A stretch of DNA of 64,000 nt. Source: Antitrichia curtipendula. Lineage: Eukaryota > Streptophyta > Bryopsida > Hypnales > Leucodontaceae. Below are positions 25,021 to 36,069 of the stretch, in pieces. The translations under genes were made by a program, and so were the position numbers. The first letter of the stretch is position 1. Every line of letters starts with the position of its first letter. Location: contig OX579636.1 of NCBI GenBank assembly GCA_951230915.1, positions 25,107,567 to 25,171,566 of the forward strand. Direction: 5' to 3'. Under the pieces are notes generated by a model. It was not told the origin of the DNA and did no database searches. It was given only the letters and a program-made list of their open reading frames with translations.

Positions 25021-25890
25021 CTAATCGTACCTGCTGCTCGTGTAATCATTTGAGTCTCCGAGTCGTGATTCTAGCTCGGAAATCCGCCGATCTTTCTCTT
25101 TTAGAAGCGTTTGATCCTTGTCATGAGCATCCTGAACCGCCTTCACGTGCGCTTCTAGTTGATGAATATTCTTCTCCCACGCCTCGTCCGTAACCTCAAA
25201 GATCCCATGGGCTACCCGCACAATCCGCCACAAGGTGAGAATGATAATCAGCCCTGCAGTGTCGGCGTCCAGCATAATTTCCAGCCCTAGCGCGGTCGAC
25301 ACCACAATTAAATCCAAAACGTACAACGGATTTGCGAAGAACGACCTCCCATTCGCCACAATAAGCCCAAACACATTCAGCATCAAAATCGCCAGAATCA
25401 CGATGCTCGTCCAGTACGTCCACTGCCACTCAGGGCTCCGATCGAAATGGCCAATACAGGAAGTACACCGCTCCACCAAATCCACGCACACATCCAAATC
25501 CTGGCTCTTGTTGTGAATCGTCTTCAGAATGTCGACCGCCGTCGCGGCCAAATCCACCACCAACAAAGACACGATGAAGACGTGCGTCCACGTCGCCTCC
25601 AGCATCTCCGCGAGGTCGCACCGCCACTGCGCCTTCAGGGAGCCGTGCTCCTCCTGCTGTATCCACCGCTGGGCGGACAACCTCTGCCCCTGTGTCCGCT
25701 TCCGCCATGTCGAGGTCACGCGCTCCATGGCGTCCTTGAGATTCGCAACTTCACTGGGATCGGCCTCCACGCCACCTCCAACTTCCTCCCCGGCCTCTTC
25801 CTCCCGCTCCAGCTGCTGCAACAGAGCCTTGCGGGGCGTATCGTCTTCCCAGTCGCCGCCTCCATAGCCAGTCCTCCCTTCGTCGCCCAT
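25021..25890 (-). CDS. Hv1-type voltage-gated proton channel (voltage-sensor-only protein)
   Basis: This single-exon gene encodes 289 residues; the ATG at 25890 was preferred over a longer frame that lacks an ATG. After an acidic, coiled N-terminal region (1-100) come four membrane segments: S1 about 102-122 with Asp113, S2 about 160-180, S3 about 185-207 with Asp193, and S4 about 212-232 reading LTLWRIVRVAHGI. A C-terminal heptad-rich coiled coil follows (about 236-279), as in dimeric Hv1. There is no pore domain. S4 closely matches animal Hv1 (LRLWRVARIINGI), but the first arginine is Thr219. The S2 position equal to human Glu153 is Asn172. Cys135, Cys142 and Cys145 cluster in the S1-S2 loop. 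The protein would let protons leave or enter along the electrochemical gradient, in the plasma membrane or an endomembrane. Gating may differ from animals. Confidence 0.85.
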   Translation of the reverse strand: MGDEGRTGYGGGDWEDDTPRKALLQQLEREEEAGEEVGGGVEADPSEVANLKDAMERVTSTWRKRTQGQRLSAQRWIQQEEHGSLKAQWRCDLAEMLEATWTHVFIVSLLVVDLAATAVDILKTIHNKSQDLDVCVDLVERCTSCIGHFDRSPEWQWTYWTSIVILAILMLNVFGLIVANGRSFFANPLYVLDLIVVSTALGLEIMLDADTAGLIIILTLWRIVRVAHGIFEVTDEAWEKNIHQLEAHVKAVQDAHDKDQTLLKEKDRRISELESRLGDSNDYTSSRYD

Positions 25891-27048
25891 TGTGGTAAGA
25901 TCTCTCAAAAATTGCAAGTGCGAAAGCGCAATCGCTCGCTGAAATCGCGATTGCTACGATCTCTCAGAAGTTGCGATGGCGAGGTCGCAATCGCGCACAG
26001 AAACTGCAATTACGACGATCGCTTCACATTTTGGCAAACCTTGGAGCTCCGTTTGAAGCCTATGTCAAGCCACAGCTTTGCCAAGTGGGGCAATCATACC
26101 CATACTATTTTCTAATATCTTCATAAATTGAAGATTTTAGAGTATAGTGTGGGTTTCAACAGTCTCAGCTTCACTTTGGAGAAGACGCTCGAGGTACGCT
26201 AATGTGCGCTTGGTTCCACTCCCAAGCATTTGGAGCTGAGGGTATCTGTGCAGAGAATCCTACTCGCATTGCCCCAGGTTTAAGTATTGGAGAAATGATA
26301 CCTTCGGCAGGTATTTACCGTAATATCTGTCTCACCGTGCCCGTTCCCAAGCATTGAGAATATTTTATACCCTGTATATTGTGCGGGTATGTGACCGGGG
26401 TATCCTCCAAGTATAGTACCCCCACGTTTTCCTTCGTGGTGGGTTGATATCCAGTATCATGAAAGGGAATCTCGCCGTAGTATCGGCCACGCCGCGCCTA
26501 ATTTTGAATGCCGCGCCATTTGTGGGCCGGGGAACAATACTTGAAAACTTCCGTCGCTGTGCCTTTGCAATTCCTGCTCATTTCATTTGTTCAGTCTATT
26601 GGAGCTGATGAGCGTGCGAAAAATTAGCTTGGTTGATTGAGTAAGTTATAAATTCATCGAGTTTTCTTTTGATAGATCGTCCCGCATCGAGGTAAACTAA
26701 GCGTCGGTGAAAAAGAAAGTGAGGGGGCCTTGAGATCGAAGCGGTTAGTTGGAAGATCGATGTAGTCATGGATTCTGGTTGATTAGCAAATAGGTCATGC
26801 GGTTCGGAGTTAGGGTTACGGCGTTTGATACCGGCTATAGTAAAGGAACGCGTAGCTGCTTGAAGAGAATTACGAAGTTATCGAGTTCTATGTGTTGTTT
26901 CTTGAGAATGTTGATTATCTTGAATTGCGGTTGCTGATGGGATAGGATCTTGCAGGTCGAAGGGCAACAAGTGCAGTGGACTAGAGGAAGAAGCGGACTT
27001 CGACATTTCGACGTTTTCGACATTTTCAGCTTTGAGGCCTTTGACTCC
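25891..27048. other. Spacer between divergent genes, probable promoter region
   Basis: The sequence lies between the minus-strand proton channel and the plus-strand unknown gene and likely contains both promoters. GC-balanced, with repeated TCGCGATTGC-like words at 25910-26010. No gene is supported. Confidence 0.45.
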
Positions 27049-30000
27049 ATGGCTTTCGAAGGAGACGTTATTCCACAATTTAGGGAGGATGCGTGTTTCA
27101 CTATATATGCTGTATGTTTCACTATCTATGCTGAATGCTGTACTATGCTGGCTTACATTTTACTTCCTCTATCATTATTGCAAGGAATGAAAGGATGCTA
27201 TAGAGAAATTTTTAATTTAATGTTGTTCCATTCCTGCTTTCTCGATTTCCTGAGTGTCAAAATCGCTCCCCGCGCCTTTGTAAAATTTGGGATGGTTTTG
27301 ACCGAAATTTGAGAGAATCTTGTGTCATCGTCATCTGAAACTTCACCATCTCGAATTTTCATCAATTGCTTTGTTCATCCCGAAATTTTCATCATTTGCT
27401 TTGGTCCTGAAGACTAGATGCATAGATATCGCCATTAGATTGCAGACATTCCATATTAGCCCTTGCGACATCATATTTTACGTAGAAAGCGCATTTCCCT
27501 GATGATTGGTGTTTGTTTTCGTGGCTGATCCTCTCCTCGTTCAGTTGGTCGCAGATGCACTGTATAGGTGCTCGACTCAGAGTGTTGCAACTCGGATTAT
27601 TGTGAAGATCTGTTACTTGCCTCCTTCCATTGTGCCGTCTGTGTCTCCGATGTATCTGCTTTCAGGTACAAAAGCTAAGGATTCGCAAATTTGTTCAGCT
27701 GAATGTGGTGTATGAAATGCCTTGTGAGCGTTACCATTCGAACGTGACTGATTTTCCATTTTTGGGCAGTGGCTAATTCCGGGCCCGTTATGAAGAACTC
27801 TGAGCTTCGCAATTTCTTTCCTCAATTTCGCAAATCGTTCAACTCCACATCATCTACTCAACTTGGTCTTCGCTGGGGTAAGGCAGATCGATTGTTTCCA
27901 TCTTCTGAAATTATTTCATCTCGCTCAAATTGTGAACTCTCATCAAGCAAGAAACTATAGTATCTGCATCATTTGGAGTGTAGTTACTCGTGATCTCCAG
28001 AATCTAATTTAAGCGAAAATGACCTGATTTGTGATCCCCCTTCAATTACTGACTTTAGATGGACACACTGCACAGGTGGAATCGTCCGAGTATTCACGGC
28101 AGGTATAAGTTCTTTGAATGCCGTTGGAAATTTTTTCCAATTTTTTAATATTCAAAGCTTGATCCGGAACTCTTTTGGACCTGTTTCAGAGTTCTTGTGT
28201 ACATCAATTCACTTCAAGATGCGAAATTCTACGCGTGAATGTAGTTTTAGATCTTATACATACCCGCGATCTACTCGTAAAGTGTTGCCAGGTGTTCTTG
28301 AATTTCACTTAAAATTAAGCTGCATGATATTCACCTGTTCTGGATCCGGTCAAAGATGTTGGAGAGAAAGATTTTTATCACTATGAGATAGTGATGCGAT
28401 CCGACGACCGATTTGAAACTATTCAGCTTCCACGCGCAGAGTACGAGACAGAGCTTGATAGGTTTGTTCATACGCTGACCATTTTCTGCGAGTTGACGGC
28501 ATCCTAGATTGAAAATCTTAATTTTCCGTTCTCGTTTTAGCATACGTGGTCCTTGTTTTTCAACTCATGTGGAACACTGCTATTATAAGGGTGCAAGTCT
28601 AAGGGAATGTTTCACAGAGTTCTTGAAACTTTTATGTAGGAACCTTGTAGGATGCTTCCGATTTATTTGAGGTCATTTATCTTGAATGTCGAAGTTATTG
28701 TGGAAAGAATGAAACTTTTTCCATGAACAAGCGTTAATAATCTTGCACACGTCGTTTGTATGTAGCGGAACTGTATGTGAGATCATTGTTACAGGTAGCG
28801 TTCAAGAATTACTCGAATTTTCCAAATCTATTTGTGAAAAGGTAGCTTCACACTGCCTTTAAATGTAGCACGTTTATATTTGCATTCAGTGGATAGACTC
28901 AAGCTCTTGCAATGTTTTCAAAGGCTTCTTATGAGTTGTAAAAGCATGAATATTGTATTCCTTCTCGTGATGTGTTATGTAATGATTCGGCAGTCTTTAA
29001 TTCTCTCCGTTTCCTGTACAGACATCCATATTAAAGCTGAAGGTACTGGTGCTTTCTTTCAACGTATGGAACCTTCATGTCGACATCAGAAATTCGTTTA
29101 TGTCGTTTTCTGAGTTAAGGGATTCAAGTAACGAGACTTCACAAACACCCTGTGGATGCGCAGAACATAAGTATCGATTTTTTTCTACAAGGTACACACA
29201 TCGACGATACAGGACACCACATGAAAGGACTCCGTATTTGCGATGGTACAAGAGATTCAGGGGATTTTACAGCAGAGGAATTGCTTTGCGTTGGAGCGGT
29301 TGAGTACCTAAGCAGCTGTAGATGCGGATTTCGTGAAGGATCCATTGCGGACCTGCGCTTTCGGTACCTTTGTTTCTCTACTGATTCTAGCTCTAGCAAG
29401 TCTTGAAATCTTTAGTTCACCGAGCTCGGTGTCTCTGTATAATAGCTCGATGTCGTTGAATCTTGAGTGCAAGCTTTCAAAATAGGGATTTTTGAGGAGT
29501 TGCAATCGATAGCTGACATGATATGCTACTAATATGGTCTCTACAGAGAGCTTGTGCAAGTTGGGAAAGGTTGCGCTGGATCATCGGAAACAAAATGGAG
29601 TCTTGACGCCTGCGTTGTCCTTATTGATGTGAATATGGCGAACGAAATATTTGCCACCGTTGACTCTCAGACATCAGTGGTAACATGTGCCGTAAAATCC
29701 TTTATTCGAGGATGTTCTTAGTTTTTGTCCCTGCATGGAATCATAATTAGGACTTTATGAGGCATATGTATCTTTAAATGATTGTTTCTTATTCAGGTCT
29801 TGTATTCTAAAAAGTGTAGATGTTGATTGATTTTTCAAAGATCCTGCACCTTCAATCTTGTTCGACAAATCCCAGGCGATGGGAAAGCAGAGAGTGTTTC
29901 AGCTACATTCTGCTCATAGTACTCTAGAAACCTGCCACTCAGTGATGTCTGAATCAAATCTAACCAGATTGGATCAAACCTTACAGGTCGCTTATTTCGA

Positions 30001-30949
30001 GGATGGCTGTTACACCCCGGCTCCGGTATCCGTTTTGAGAGGGTTGAGCAACGTGAAGTGGGGTAAATTCGGTCTGAAAATCAAGGATATGCAGATTGCG
30101 GGCTCTGGAGAAGTTTTTGTACAGTTCCACGAGCCGAGGAGAATCTCATCTATGTTTATGGTTCTGCACGTTCACCAGAATTTGAATATCCAATACCCGC
30201 AGTCTTTGATTTATGTTTTATTGTTGATCGGTGTTAGTCAAGAAAAGAGTAGAATCTGATGAGCAAAATTATTGCTAAAATCAGTGGCACATATCGATTA
30301 TTCACGTTCTACTTCGCGTTGCCATCTCGTTTCTAGAGCTAGGCTACCTTAACTCTGAGGTACAAGCCCTAAATAGATCTCCTTCGCCAGTAGGAGAAAG
30401 AAAGGTGAAGGCCGCTGCGGAGGCCTGTATGACGGATTTAAAAGCTAGATTCTCCGAGCTCTTTCTGAGTGAGCATGCGATAAAGGTGAATGTACAGTCT
30501 GCTGAGCTAAATCCTGCATTAATTGAAGTTGACTCGGATGATAGTCATATTAAATAGATGAAAAGATGAAGTCTCTGTTTTGTTCCTGAGTGACTACTCA
30601 AATTCTCACTTTTCTCGCCTTTCAGCTGCAAAAAATTGCGACTGATGTCTCGGAGTGCATCGCCGGTATAATTTGCTCATCTACTAATGAGGAATTTCAA
30701 GAGGAGTGTGCGGCGATCCTTCAATTGCCACTCCAAAATTTGGAGGAAATAGAGACCACCATACGTACGAAGATGTTCAATATCATCCAGCAACAAGATG
30801 GGCGGAAGAAGAGGAAACCCCGGGGAAAGGTTACTGAGGTCTTCGCGAATGAATTTGTACACGGCGAGGACGAGGAAGAGCTCCTAAACTACGTCAATGA
30901 AGACGAGGAGCTTCTATACTACGACAATGAAGACGAAGAGCTTCTGTGA
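27049..30949 (+). CDS. Multi-exon gene of unknown function (exon chain partly resolved)
   Basis: Several open blocks with splice-like borders lie in order on one strand. They are a possible start at 27049 (MAFEGDVIPQFRED), a block near 27770-27880 (GPVMKNSELRNFFPQFRKSF), about 28060-28101 (DGHTAQVESSEYSRQ), 28356-28461 (VGEKDFYHYEIVMRSDDRFE), 29547-29679 (LDACVVLIDVNMANEIFATV), 29841 to about 30165 (VKWGKFGLKIKDMQIAGSGE), 30337-30485 (VKAAAEACMTDLKARFSELF) and 30626-30949. The last two join in phase. The C-terminal exon is helical, then basic (GRKKRKPRGK, a likely nuclear signal). It ends in three acidic repeats around NEDEELL before TGA. I do not recognise the family. Intermediate borders, especially 28102-28355 and 28462-29546, are unresolved. 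Confidence 0.5.
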
Positions 30950-31815
30950 GGTAGAACTGAAAATTGACAAATTCTCATGAAGATCAAATTTGCAATTTAC
31001 CTTGTCCGCATATAGAGCTATTCATACAGAGAATTTAACCATATCTGGAGCCAATTCACTTTAACATACCAGGAAGTTGATGAATTGGTCGTCATGCTTT
31101 GGAGTCTGGTGGTGCATACCGGCCTTGCAGTAGATCAAGAGCAATGTACTCTGTACGATCCTATGTATCTGTTGATGGTTTGACATGATCAGGAGCACAG
31201 AGCAGACCACACCAATGAATTCCTAAGCACGGTCATCAGTGAACCCTGAGCAACATGAAGGAGAAGACAGTCCTGAGTCCATGCCCAGGTTATCAGGAAA
31301 CTATCATCGTCTATGAAATGCGCACTTTGAATAGGTAGATATGTTGAGTACGAGTCTGAGAAGACAAATGCATAGAATCATGCATGAGATTATCCTCCGG
31401 TTATCACAGCACAGACATTGAGTCGTTCGCTTAATATATCTCTTAACTCTGAATCTTCCCATTAACTTCTCACACTAGTACAAATCTATGTCCATATCGA
31501 ACACGATTTGTGGACATCAAAGCCAACACGCCCTTGAAAGCTACCTTAAAACCTGAAGAATCATTTCCCATGCATCCCATGGCTCCTAATTTACAAATCT
31601 AAACTTGAATCACAATTTCCAATAACCTAAGGTAAGCAGAAGACTGTATCCTGGGGTGGAGTATCGATATAACAGCTTCTAAATGACACTGGTAGTTCAT
31701 CTACGAAGACAAGGAAGCACATGTGAGACCAGCGGAATTCTCTACTTCAGAGTCCAGATCACTGAGCCAATCTCAGTGCAGGATGGCGAACAAATGAGGT
31801 AAGAATTGTGCTGCT
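30950..31815. other. Spacer between convergent genes
   Basis: Non-repetitive sequence holding the 3' ends of the unknown gene (+) and the dehydrin (-). No further gene seen. Confidence 0.45.
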
Positions 31816-32370
31816 TCACTGGTTGCTCTTGGGACTCTTGGGGCTATGCAATTTGTCCTTGATCTTGGACAAGAATCCCTCCTTCTTGACACCGTCGTCT
31901 TGGGGGCCTGGGTACAGGTTGCTGTGCTCGCCAGTTAGGGTAGCCCCGCCCTGATCGTGGGTATGTCTGGGATTGGTGGGACGCGGCCAGGGACCTGGCG
32001 ATCCGGCACCCTGTTGTCTGAAAGTGTTCCCTGCTGGCGCAGCTGTGGGGTCCAAAGCATGACCAGCGAACTCCTGATTGTCAGCGGCAGTTCCATACGG
32101 GCTCGATTCAGATGAAAGTCCGACTCCAGACCCAACTGCCGATCCAGTATTGTTGTGGTGCCCCTTCTTCACGCCGTCGAAGAGACCCTTCACTTTGTCC
32201 ACCATCCCTTTCTTAGGTCCTGGAGGTGCAGCTCCAGTCAAGTTCGGATTTCCGGGTTTCAATTCTCGCTCGGGCTGCTCCGTGTGCGCACCTGCTGCAG
32301 GTACTGCACTCGACTCCCCAGGCTGGCCCAATCCTCTGTCTTCATTGAAAGCGACATCAGCATGAGCCAT
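31816..32370 (-). CDS. Dehydrin (group 2 LEA protein) with two K-segments
   Basis: The 184-residue protein is hydrophilic, rich in Gly, Pro, Ala, Asn and His, and without membrane or enzyme motifs. Two lysine-rich amphipathic segments match the dehydrin K-segment: KKGMVDKVKGLFDG (residues 53-66) and a C-terminal KKEGFLSKIKDKLHS (162-176), close to the consensus EKKGIMDKIKEKLPG. Histidines (HH at 71-72) and a PYGT stretch at 91-94 recall other dehydrin features; no serine run (S-segment) of normal length is present. Such proteins are intrinsically disordered and bind membranes and proteins during drying or freezing. The ATG at 32370 is the first in frame; a longer frame upstream lacks one. An ABRE-like ACGTGGC lies upstream, consistent with abscisic-acid control, though this is inference. 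Confidence 0.8.
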   Translation of the reverse strand: MAHADVAFNEDRGLGQPGESSAVPAAGAHTEQPERELKPGNPNLTGAAPPGPKKGMVDKVKGLFDGVKKGHHNNTGSAVGSGVGLSSESSPYGTAADNQEFAGHALDPTAAPAGNTFRQQGAGSPGPWPRPTNPRHTHDQGGATLTGEHSNLYPGPQDDGVKKEGFLSKIKDKLHSPKSPKSNQ

Positions 32371-33088
32371 GTTCAGATTTTTCGTCTCCCTCAACTTCAC
32401 GAGCTCAACCAATGTGAGTAAGTCCCTCCAAACTCAACAAACAACAGGTAGAATTCAATCTGCAGCGATTTCGTACCCAAAAGGACAGCCCACTCAATCG
32501 ATTCCTGATTCTCAAGTATGAAACTGCCAAGCAGCAAAATAGGTGAACTAAACAAGGTGAAAGCAATAACTGCCTTGGAGAGAAGATTTTGTGGCAAACT
32601 TATGAAATTCCATTCACTACAGGGGGCTTTTATGCAAAAGCTTGCTTTGAGCATCACGCGCACTGAGACCGACAAGAGCAGCACATCTGCTGTTGAGATG
32701 AAGGAATGAGTCTTGTATAATTTTTTTGGCAGGTGCCATGTAAGTCCCACTCAGGGCGCGACGAATTGCTGAGTGTGGCGATGAGTCATTTTCGAGGCAA
32801 GAACTTCTAATTAGGGCTTTCTTGATTCTGGAAAACTCGCCAGGACCCACCGACCCACCGACCCATACGACCCCGTCAACCGTCATTTTCATATCCAATT
32901 TTCCAGTTCTGGTCTGGAAACTGTGGTGTCTTTCCATGAATCCTATCCTATGAATGCCGTGTTTCCATAACCGTGCACATTCGCGTGCCACGTCATTCAT
33001 ATCTTGGTCATGTTCTGCCGTCCAGTCACGGGGTCTTGAACAGCTCTTAACATTACCATCCCTCGGAACCAGCATACAGCCATACACT
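32371..33088. other. Upstream region of the dehydrin gene
   Basis: Probable promoter and 5' untranslated sequence of the minus-strand dehydrin. Overlapping frames on both strands (for example 32617-33123 on the minus strand) have no domain and are judged noise. Confidence 0.4.
32987..32996 (-). promoter_or_regulatory. Possible ABA-response element upstream of the dehydrin
   Basis: On the minus strand the site reads ATGACGTGGC, containing the canonical ABRE core ACGTGGC. It lies about 620 bp upstream of the dehydrin start codon. Single ABRE words occur by chance, so support comes only from its position beside a dehydrin. Confidence 0.3.
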
Positions 33089-33091
33089 AAG

Positions 33092-33220
33092 AGCATCCCC
33101 ACTCCAACACGGGGAAGCAACACTTCAAATGGTCTGAACCATTGATCTTAGAAAATCTTCTAAGATCGATGGTTCAGACCATTTGAAGTGTTGCTTCCCC
33201 GTGTTGGAGTGGGGATGCTC
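33092..33220. mobile_element. TAA-flanked miniature element 1, near-perfect hairpin
   Basis: A 129-bp palindrome starts GAGCATCCCCACTCC and ends with its reverse complement. The arms are about 62 bp each with one visible mismatch around a 4-5 base loop. It is flanked by TAA at 33089-33091 and 33221-33223. A 3-bp TWA duplication and a GAGCATCC tip point to a PIF/Harbinger (Tourist-like) miniature element. Its arms are so similar that it must be young or kept alike. Confidence 0.85.
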
Positions 33221-33223
33221 TAA

Positions 33224-33633
33224 GGGCCTGTTCGCATGCAGGCACCGGACCGGAGGTGGAGCTCCAGGCGTTGAGCTCCGAGGTCCGGTCCAGGCCACAT
33301 CTTGCTTCCGGATGCGCACCGGTTCTCACATGAGAATTTCCGCTTTTTTGTAACGTTTGGAATTTAGTGGCATGTGGCAACCAATGAATGAGGCAAGCCA
33401 CGGAAGCAAGTCTTGAAATAGGTGACACAAGGACAAAAAAGAAAAAAACTTTTAGAAAAATAGTAAGTTGGGTTGATGGGGGAAGAGATTGGGCTTGCAA
33501 GTCCTATAATCAAGGTGGGTTGAGAAAAGTCGGGACCGGAGCTCCATATCAGAGAACGGGTTCCCAATTTTGCCATGAGAACCCTCCCAGGCCCGGTTGG
33601 AGGTCCGGTCGGGTCCAGCATGCGAACAGGCCC
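33224..33633. mobile_element. TAA-flanked miniature element 2
   Basis: A 410-bp element with 16-bp perfect terminal inverted repeats GGGCCTGTTCGCATGC, extended imperfectly inward. It is flanked by TAA at 33221-33223 (shared with element 1) and 33634-33636. GC-rich subterminal ends carry many GGACCGGA and GGAGCTCC words in both orientations, as expected for transposase binding regions. The target duplication suggests the PIF/Harbinger group. No coding capacity. Confidence 0.85.
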
Positions 33634-33635
33634 TA

Positions 33636-34038
33636 AGGTAGACGACTCATTTCCGAGTACTTAAGGAATTCAGCATATCTGTTGTATGGAAAATTGTACG
33701 GGAAAAATTTGCCTGTTTACAGAAATAGATTTAAAAAGGATTTCATATGTTTTCATATTTTTTTCCTCAAAAATAAAATAACATTAATTTTATTTTGTGA
33801 AGATTCTCTTCAACTTATTCTTGTTATATAGGTCATTCTATTTCCAATCATAGGTTGATTACAGAATTGACAATGCTTCAATGTAAGTGATAATTGTGAC
33901 TTCTAATGTGTTGTAATTACCTCCCCAACATTTGTGTTGCTCTTGTTTTGTGTGAATTCACCTAAACCACAAATTATCAAAAAAATAGTAGCCTAACTAA
34001 AGAAAATGGATGGTTGATAGGAAATGGGTTTGCTACCT
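33636..34038. mobile_element. TA-flanked element G, copy 2
   Basis: The left tip AGGTAGACGACTC directly follows TA (33634-33635). The right tip GTTTGCTACCT is followed by TA (34039-34040). The interior matches the copy at 43187-43638: a block around CTTATTCTTGTTATATAGG, ATAGGTTGATTACA, GATAATTGTGACTT and CTCCCCAACATTTGTG. It is non-autonomous, about 400 bp. Its left TA overlaps the target duplication of miniature element 2 and its right end overlaps the TTAA of the next element. Confidence 0.75.
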
Positions 34039-34041
34039 TAA

Positions 34042-35903
34042 TCCCTAAAGGACCAACATGTATTTTTGGGTAGTATAGAAATTTTGGGTAGGTAACTGTG
34101 ATTAGAGATTTGCATATTTTTGGCTGAAACTTTAATAGAAGTTGTGCGCAAAGAATATCTTTCACAAGCACTAAATTTCATAACATTTGGAAACACGAGT
34201 CAAAAGTTATGGCCTGATATTTACTTTTTTCCCTGGACAGGCAGTTTGAGCAGATTAACCCCTAAAGGTTTTTGACTATGTTTTCACCAAAACTGCTCCA
34301 AAACTGTCATTTCTAGTACAAGTACCAAATTCTTGAAAAAAATCATTTTTGAGCACATGTAACCGTAGGATCTTTTAGTGCACTGGTTTGAGAAGATGTG
34401 GAAAAAATTTCAGAATTTTCCACCATGTAGATTGCAAGATAATAGCGTTTGAATTGACAAAAATGCTTTTTTTGTCCCTGCGAAAAACCGGGCAGCTGCA
34501 CTTCACAAGGTCACATTTATATGAAGAAATGACCAAAATGGTGGTAACTCTTTGGATTCGTTCTTCAAAACAAGTTGGCTACATGCTTGAACAATTTCAA
34601 ATTATTTGGAATTGTACATCATATAGGAAAAAAATAGTAAGTAAAAAGAAGTAGAAAATGATTCAAAACACTAAATTGTTAAGAAATTAATTATGGAATT
34701 GAAAAATGCCAATCCCAACGGTTGAATTGTTGTAATAAACAACATACATCCTATGGTTTTATTTTTTTTGAAAAATATTTAAAAATGAGTTAAATAAAGA
34801 ACTCCAAAGTTTGTTTTAGAGTAGCGAATCTATAACTACCCGCAAACTAGAACACCTCATAATTTTCATCTCTCAAATCTAAATGGAATGATTCAAAGCT
34901 TTCCATGTATATGTAAATCTTGAGGGCCAATTTCAAATTTTTATTTTTTTAAAAAGTAAATTTTCAGAATTTTTTTGAGCTGCCCGCTGAACGTTGAAAA
35001 TGACATATCATCCAATAACTTTTTAACCATATATTCAAAAGTTCTGAAAATTGTTGGGCCTTGAAGCTACTCCTCGGGCACATGTTGTGTGAAAATTTCA
35101 AAGAAAAAAAAAAAAAATTCCGTTCGTAGTGAGCTGCCCAAAATCACTATGTTGCCAAAAAACGCCGTTTGGTCCTTTAGGGGTTAAAAAGAATCACTTT
35201 TTTTTAGTAAAAAGAATTTGAAATTAGTTTTCTAGAATTATATATATGTGGAAAGCTTTGAATCATTGCATTTTGATAATTAAGTCAAAAGTTATGAGGA
35301 ATTTTAGATTGCGGATAGTTATGGATTCTCTACTCTAAAATAAACTTTGAAGTCCTTTATAGCTTTATTAACTTACTCAATTTTCAACACTTTTGGAAAA
35401 AAATAAAATCATAGATTTGTTTATTATAAAATTTCAACCACTGGGATTGGCATTATTCAATTCCATAACCAAATTCTTAACAAATTTGTATTTTGAATCA
35501 TTCTCAACTTCTTTGTACTTACTATTTTTTTTCTATATGTTGTGCAATTCCAAATGATGGGAAATATTTTAAACACGTAGCCAACTTGTCTAGGAAAAAT
35601 AATCCAAAGGAGCACCCACCATTTTGGACATTTTTTCATAGAAAAGTGAGCTTGTAAAGTGCAGCTGCCCTGTTTTTTGCAGGGCCAAAAAAATATTTTG
35701 AGTGGATTTGAATGCTTATATCTTGCAATCCACACGGTGGAAATTTCTGAAATTCTTACCATATGTTCTCAAGTAAGTATATTACAAGATCCTACGGTTA
35801 AATGTGTCACAAAAAAGTTTTTTTTTCAAAAATTTGGTACTTGTACTAAAAATGGCAATTTTTAAGCGTTTTTGGTGAAAACATAGTCATGGAACTTTAG
35901 GGG
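34042..35903 (+). mobile_element. TTAA-type element B, interrupted outer copy
   Basis: The left end TCCCTAAAGGACCAAC follows TTAA (34038-34041). The right end ACTTTAGGGG is followed by TTAA (35904-35907). Removing the inner element and one TTAA leaves 933 bp, the normal length of the family. The interruption falls at the TTAA of a CTTTAAAAATCAC block that is continuous in the copy at 50728-51661. Confidence 0.85.
34259..35183 (-). mobile_element. TTAA-type element B nested inside another copy
   Basis: A complete 925-bp copy in reverse orientation has tips CCCCTAAAGG and CCTTTAGGGG. It is flanked by perfect TTAA duplications at 34255-34258 and 35184-35187. It sits inside the outer copy. The tips plus TTAA are what the piggyBac superfamily produces, but no transposase was found, so the superfamily is inferred. 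Confidence 0.88.
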
Positions 35904-35907
35904 TTAA

Positions 35908-36010
35908 GTATGCTCAATCAAGGTCCTATGAAAAATCCGTAGAAAAAGATTGCATTAAGAAAACTACATCTAAAATAGTACAAACAAGCAATTCAACATG
36001 GTTCCCATTA

Positions 36011-36069
<59 letters not shown>

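Noticed and set aside
25447..26115. 222-codon plus-strand frame
   Set aside because: It is the antisense shadow of the GC-rich proton channel gene; no domain and unlikely composition.
32617..33123. 168-codon minus-strand frame upstream of the dehydrin
   Set aside because: No recognisable domain; it overlaps the miniature element and the probable dehydrin promoter.
34388..34654. Recurrent short frames inside the TTAA-type elements (also at 7517-7765, 35457-35762 and 51266-51493)
   Set aside because: The frame recurs because the elements are copies, but stops and indels differ between copies and no domain is present.
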